NCBI RefSeq assembly: GCF_018127965.1
Contig: NZ_CP072349.1
Span: 124,001-188,000 of the forward strand
Length of the DNA: 64,000 bases
DNA from: Prevotella melaninogenica
GTDB taxonomy: Bacteria; Bacteroidota; Bacteroidia; Bacteroidales; Bacteroidaceae
Reading direction: 5' to 3'
Both the position numbers and the translations under genes were made by a program. The notes under the pieces were generated by a model that worked only from the letters and a program-made list of their open reading frames with translations, was not told the DNA's origin and made no database searches. This document shows, one piece after another, positions 63,096 to 64,000 of the stretch. Each line of letters starts with the position of its first letter. The stretch's first letter is position 1.

Positions 63096-64000
63096 ATGAA
63101 GGAATTCATACACGTTTTACGCAGGTTCGTACCACCCTATAAGAAGTATCTTGTGCTGTCAATTATTTTTAATATATTGTCAGCCTTTCTCAATATATTC
63201 TCCTTTGCTACCCTTATCCCACTCCTTCAGATTCTTTTTAAGGTAGATGCTGGAACGGGTGCAATGCGTGCAATGGCTTGGAGCGAAGGCTCTTTCAAGG
63301 AGGTATTATCGAACAATGCAGATTATTACACGCAGATATACATCACCAGTTGGGGACCAACAACCGTCCTGTTGGCAATCGGTTTGATTCTTGCCTTTAT
63401 GACTTTCCTAAAGACTGGTGCCTATTTCCTTTCTTCTGCATCAATCATTCCTATCCGAACAGGTGTAGTGCGTGACATTCGCAACCAACTCTATGAGAAG
63501 ATTACATCCCTTTCTTTAGGCTTCTTTAGCGAGGAAAGAAAGGGAGACATCATCGCTCGTATGAGTGGTGACGTCCAGGAGGTTGACAACTCTATCATGT
63601 CATCTATCGACATGCTCTTTAAGAACCCTGTTCTTATCATCATTTACTTTACCACACTACTTGTTATTTCTTGGCAGTTGACACTCTTCACGCTCATCTT
63701 CGTGCCCATCTTCGGATGGTTTATGGGCTTTGTTGGTAGAAAGCTAAAGCAGAACAGTATGACAGCACAGAAGTTGTGGAGTGATACGATGAGTCAGGTG
63801 GAAGAGACCTTAGGCGGATTAAGAGTCATCAAAGCCTTCTGTGCTGAAGGAATGATGAACGAACGCTTTGATAAAATCAACTCAGAATACCGCAGCGACA
63901 TCATGCGTGTGAACATTCGTCAGCAGTTAGCACATCCGATGAGTGAGTTTCTCGGAACGGTCATGATAGTTGTCGTACTTTGGTTTGGTGGTACCCTTGT
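63096..64000 (+). CDS. ABC transporter, MsbA-like exporter half (3'-truncated)
   Basis: It starts with ATG 63096 and runs off the window after about 301 codons, so only the transmembrane part is seen. Translation begins MKEFIHVLRRFVPPYKKYLV and shows the membrane helices of a type IV ABC exporter (YLVLSIIFNILSAFLNIFSF, and further segments near 63361-63420 and 63640-63720). Coupling-helix-like regions include KGDIIARMSGDVQEVDNSI and QKLWSDTMSQVEETLGGLRVIKAF, typical of MsbA/lipid-A flippase-like proteins. The nucleotide-binding domain is outside the window, so the assignment rests on the membrane part. Confidence 0.85.
   Translation, partial: MKEFIHVLRRFVPPYKKYLVLSIIFNILSAFLNIFSFATLIPLLQILFKVDAGTGAMRAMAWSEGSFKEVLSNNADYYTQIYITSWGPTTVLLAIGLILAFMTFLKTGAYFLSSASIIPIRTGVVRDIRNQLYEKITSLSLGFFSEERKGDIIARMSGDVQEVDNSIMSSIDMLFKNPVLIIIYFTTLLVISWQLTLFTLIFVPIFGWFMGFVGRKLKQNSMTAQKLWSDTMSQVEETLGGLRVIKAFCAEGMMNERFDKINSEYRSDIMRVNIRQQLAHPMSEFLGTVMIVVVLWFGGTL

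Overview
The window looks like chromosomal DNA of an oral-type Prevotella or close relative (Bacteroidota). The evidence is SusC/SusD and TonB receptors, a GH97 enzyme, DUF6377 and DUF4254 proteins, the long Bacteroidota form of IspG, lipoboxes of the SusD kind, moderate GC with AT-rich spacers, and promoters of the Bacteroidota type (TTTG about 19-20 bases before TAnnTTTG, often ending TTTGC) ahead of many genes.

Layout. 1-5.4 kb: 5'-truncated ispG, an orphan LytS-type histidine kinase, a small Rossmann protein, and an overlapping pabB/pabC-like pair. 5.6-7.1 kb: a retron, consisting of a reverse transcriptase with the retron motifs NAxxH and VTG and a C-terminal membrane helix, preceded by a 122-nt msr-msd-like RNA gene with a1/a2 inverted repeats and its own promoter. 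7.1-9.7 kb: a MITE, an ECF sigma factor with a membrane partner, and a large inverted 22-bp tandem repeat. 9.7-25.3 kb, mostly minus strand: mutS, a transferred-looking ketopantoate reductase-like gene, lgt, ychF, a DUF3108 gene, a cluster of eight DnaA boxes (candidate origin), nrdB/nrdA, a MITE with perfect terminal repeats and target duplication, a lipoprotein, a GT9 glycosyltransferase and a DUF4254 gene. 26-29 kb: acpP, fabF, rnc. 29.5-46 kb: a polysaccharide utilisation locus with a DUF6377 regulator, a GH87-type alpha-1,3-glucanase, two small surface proteins, SusC, SusD, a GH71/99-like lipoprotein and an inverting GH97 alpha-glucosidase. Together these suggest use of alpha-1,3-glucan (mutan-like) chains. 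46.6-64 kb: an outer-membrane receptor, PAP2 protein, epimerase, RNase R, hemolysin III, secreted proteins including a C1-peptidase lipoprotein, a tRNA/rRNA methyltransferase with an internal heptamer repeat, SufE, a U32 peptidase, MiaB, a small ORF and the start of an ABC exporter.

The spacers are unusually structured. Several unrelated sequence families share one architecture: short, mostly palindromic units repeated at 22-bp steps (two helical turns). These are a GCAC...GTGC family (five sites), a TTTTCATGAAAA family (four sites), a CGGACA site before rnr, a four-unit array inside the MITE family, and the tandem block beside mutS. A further family repeats at 9 bp. I regard the retron, the 22-bp arrays and the putative origin as the observations most worth following.
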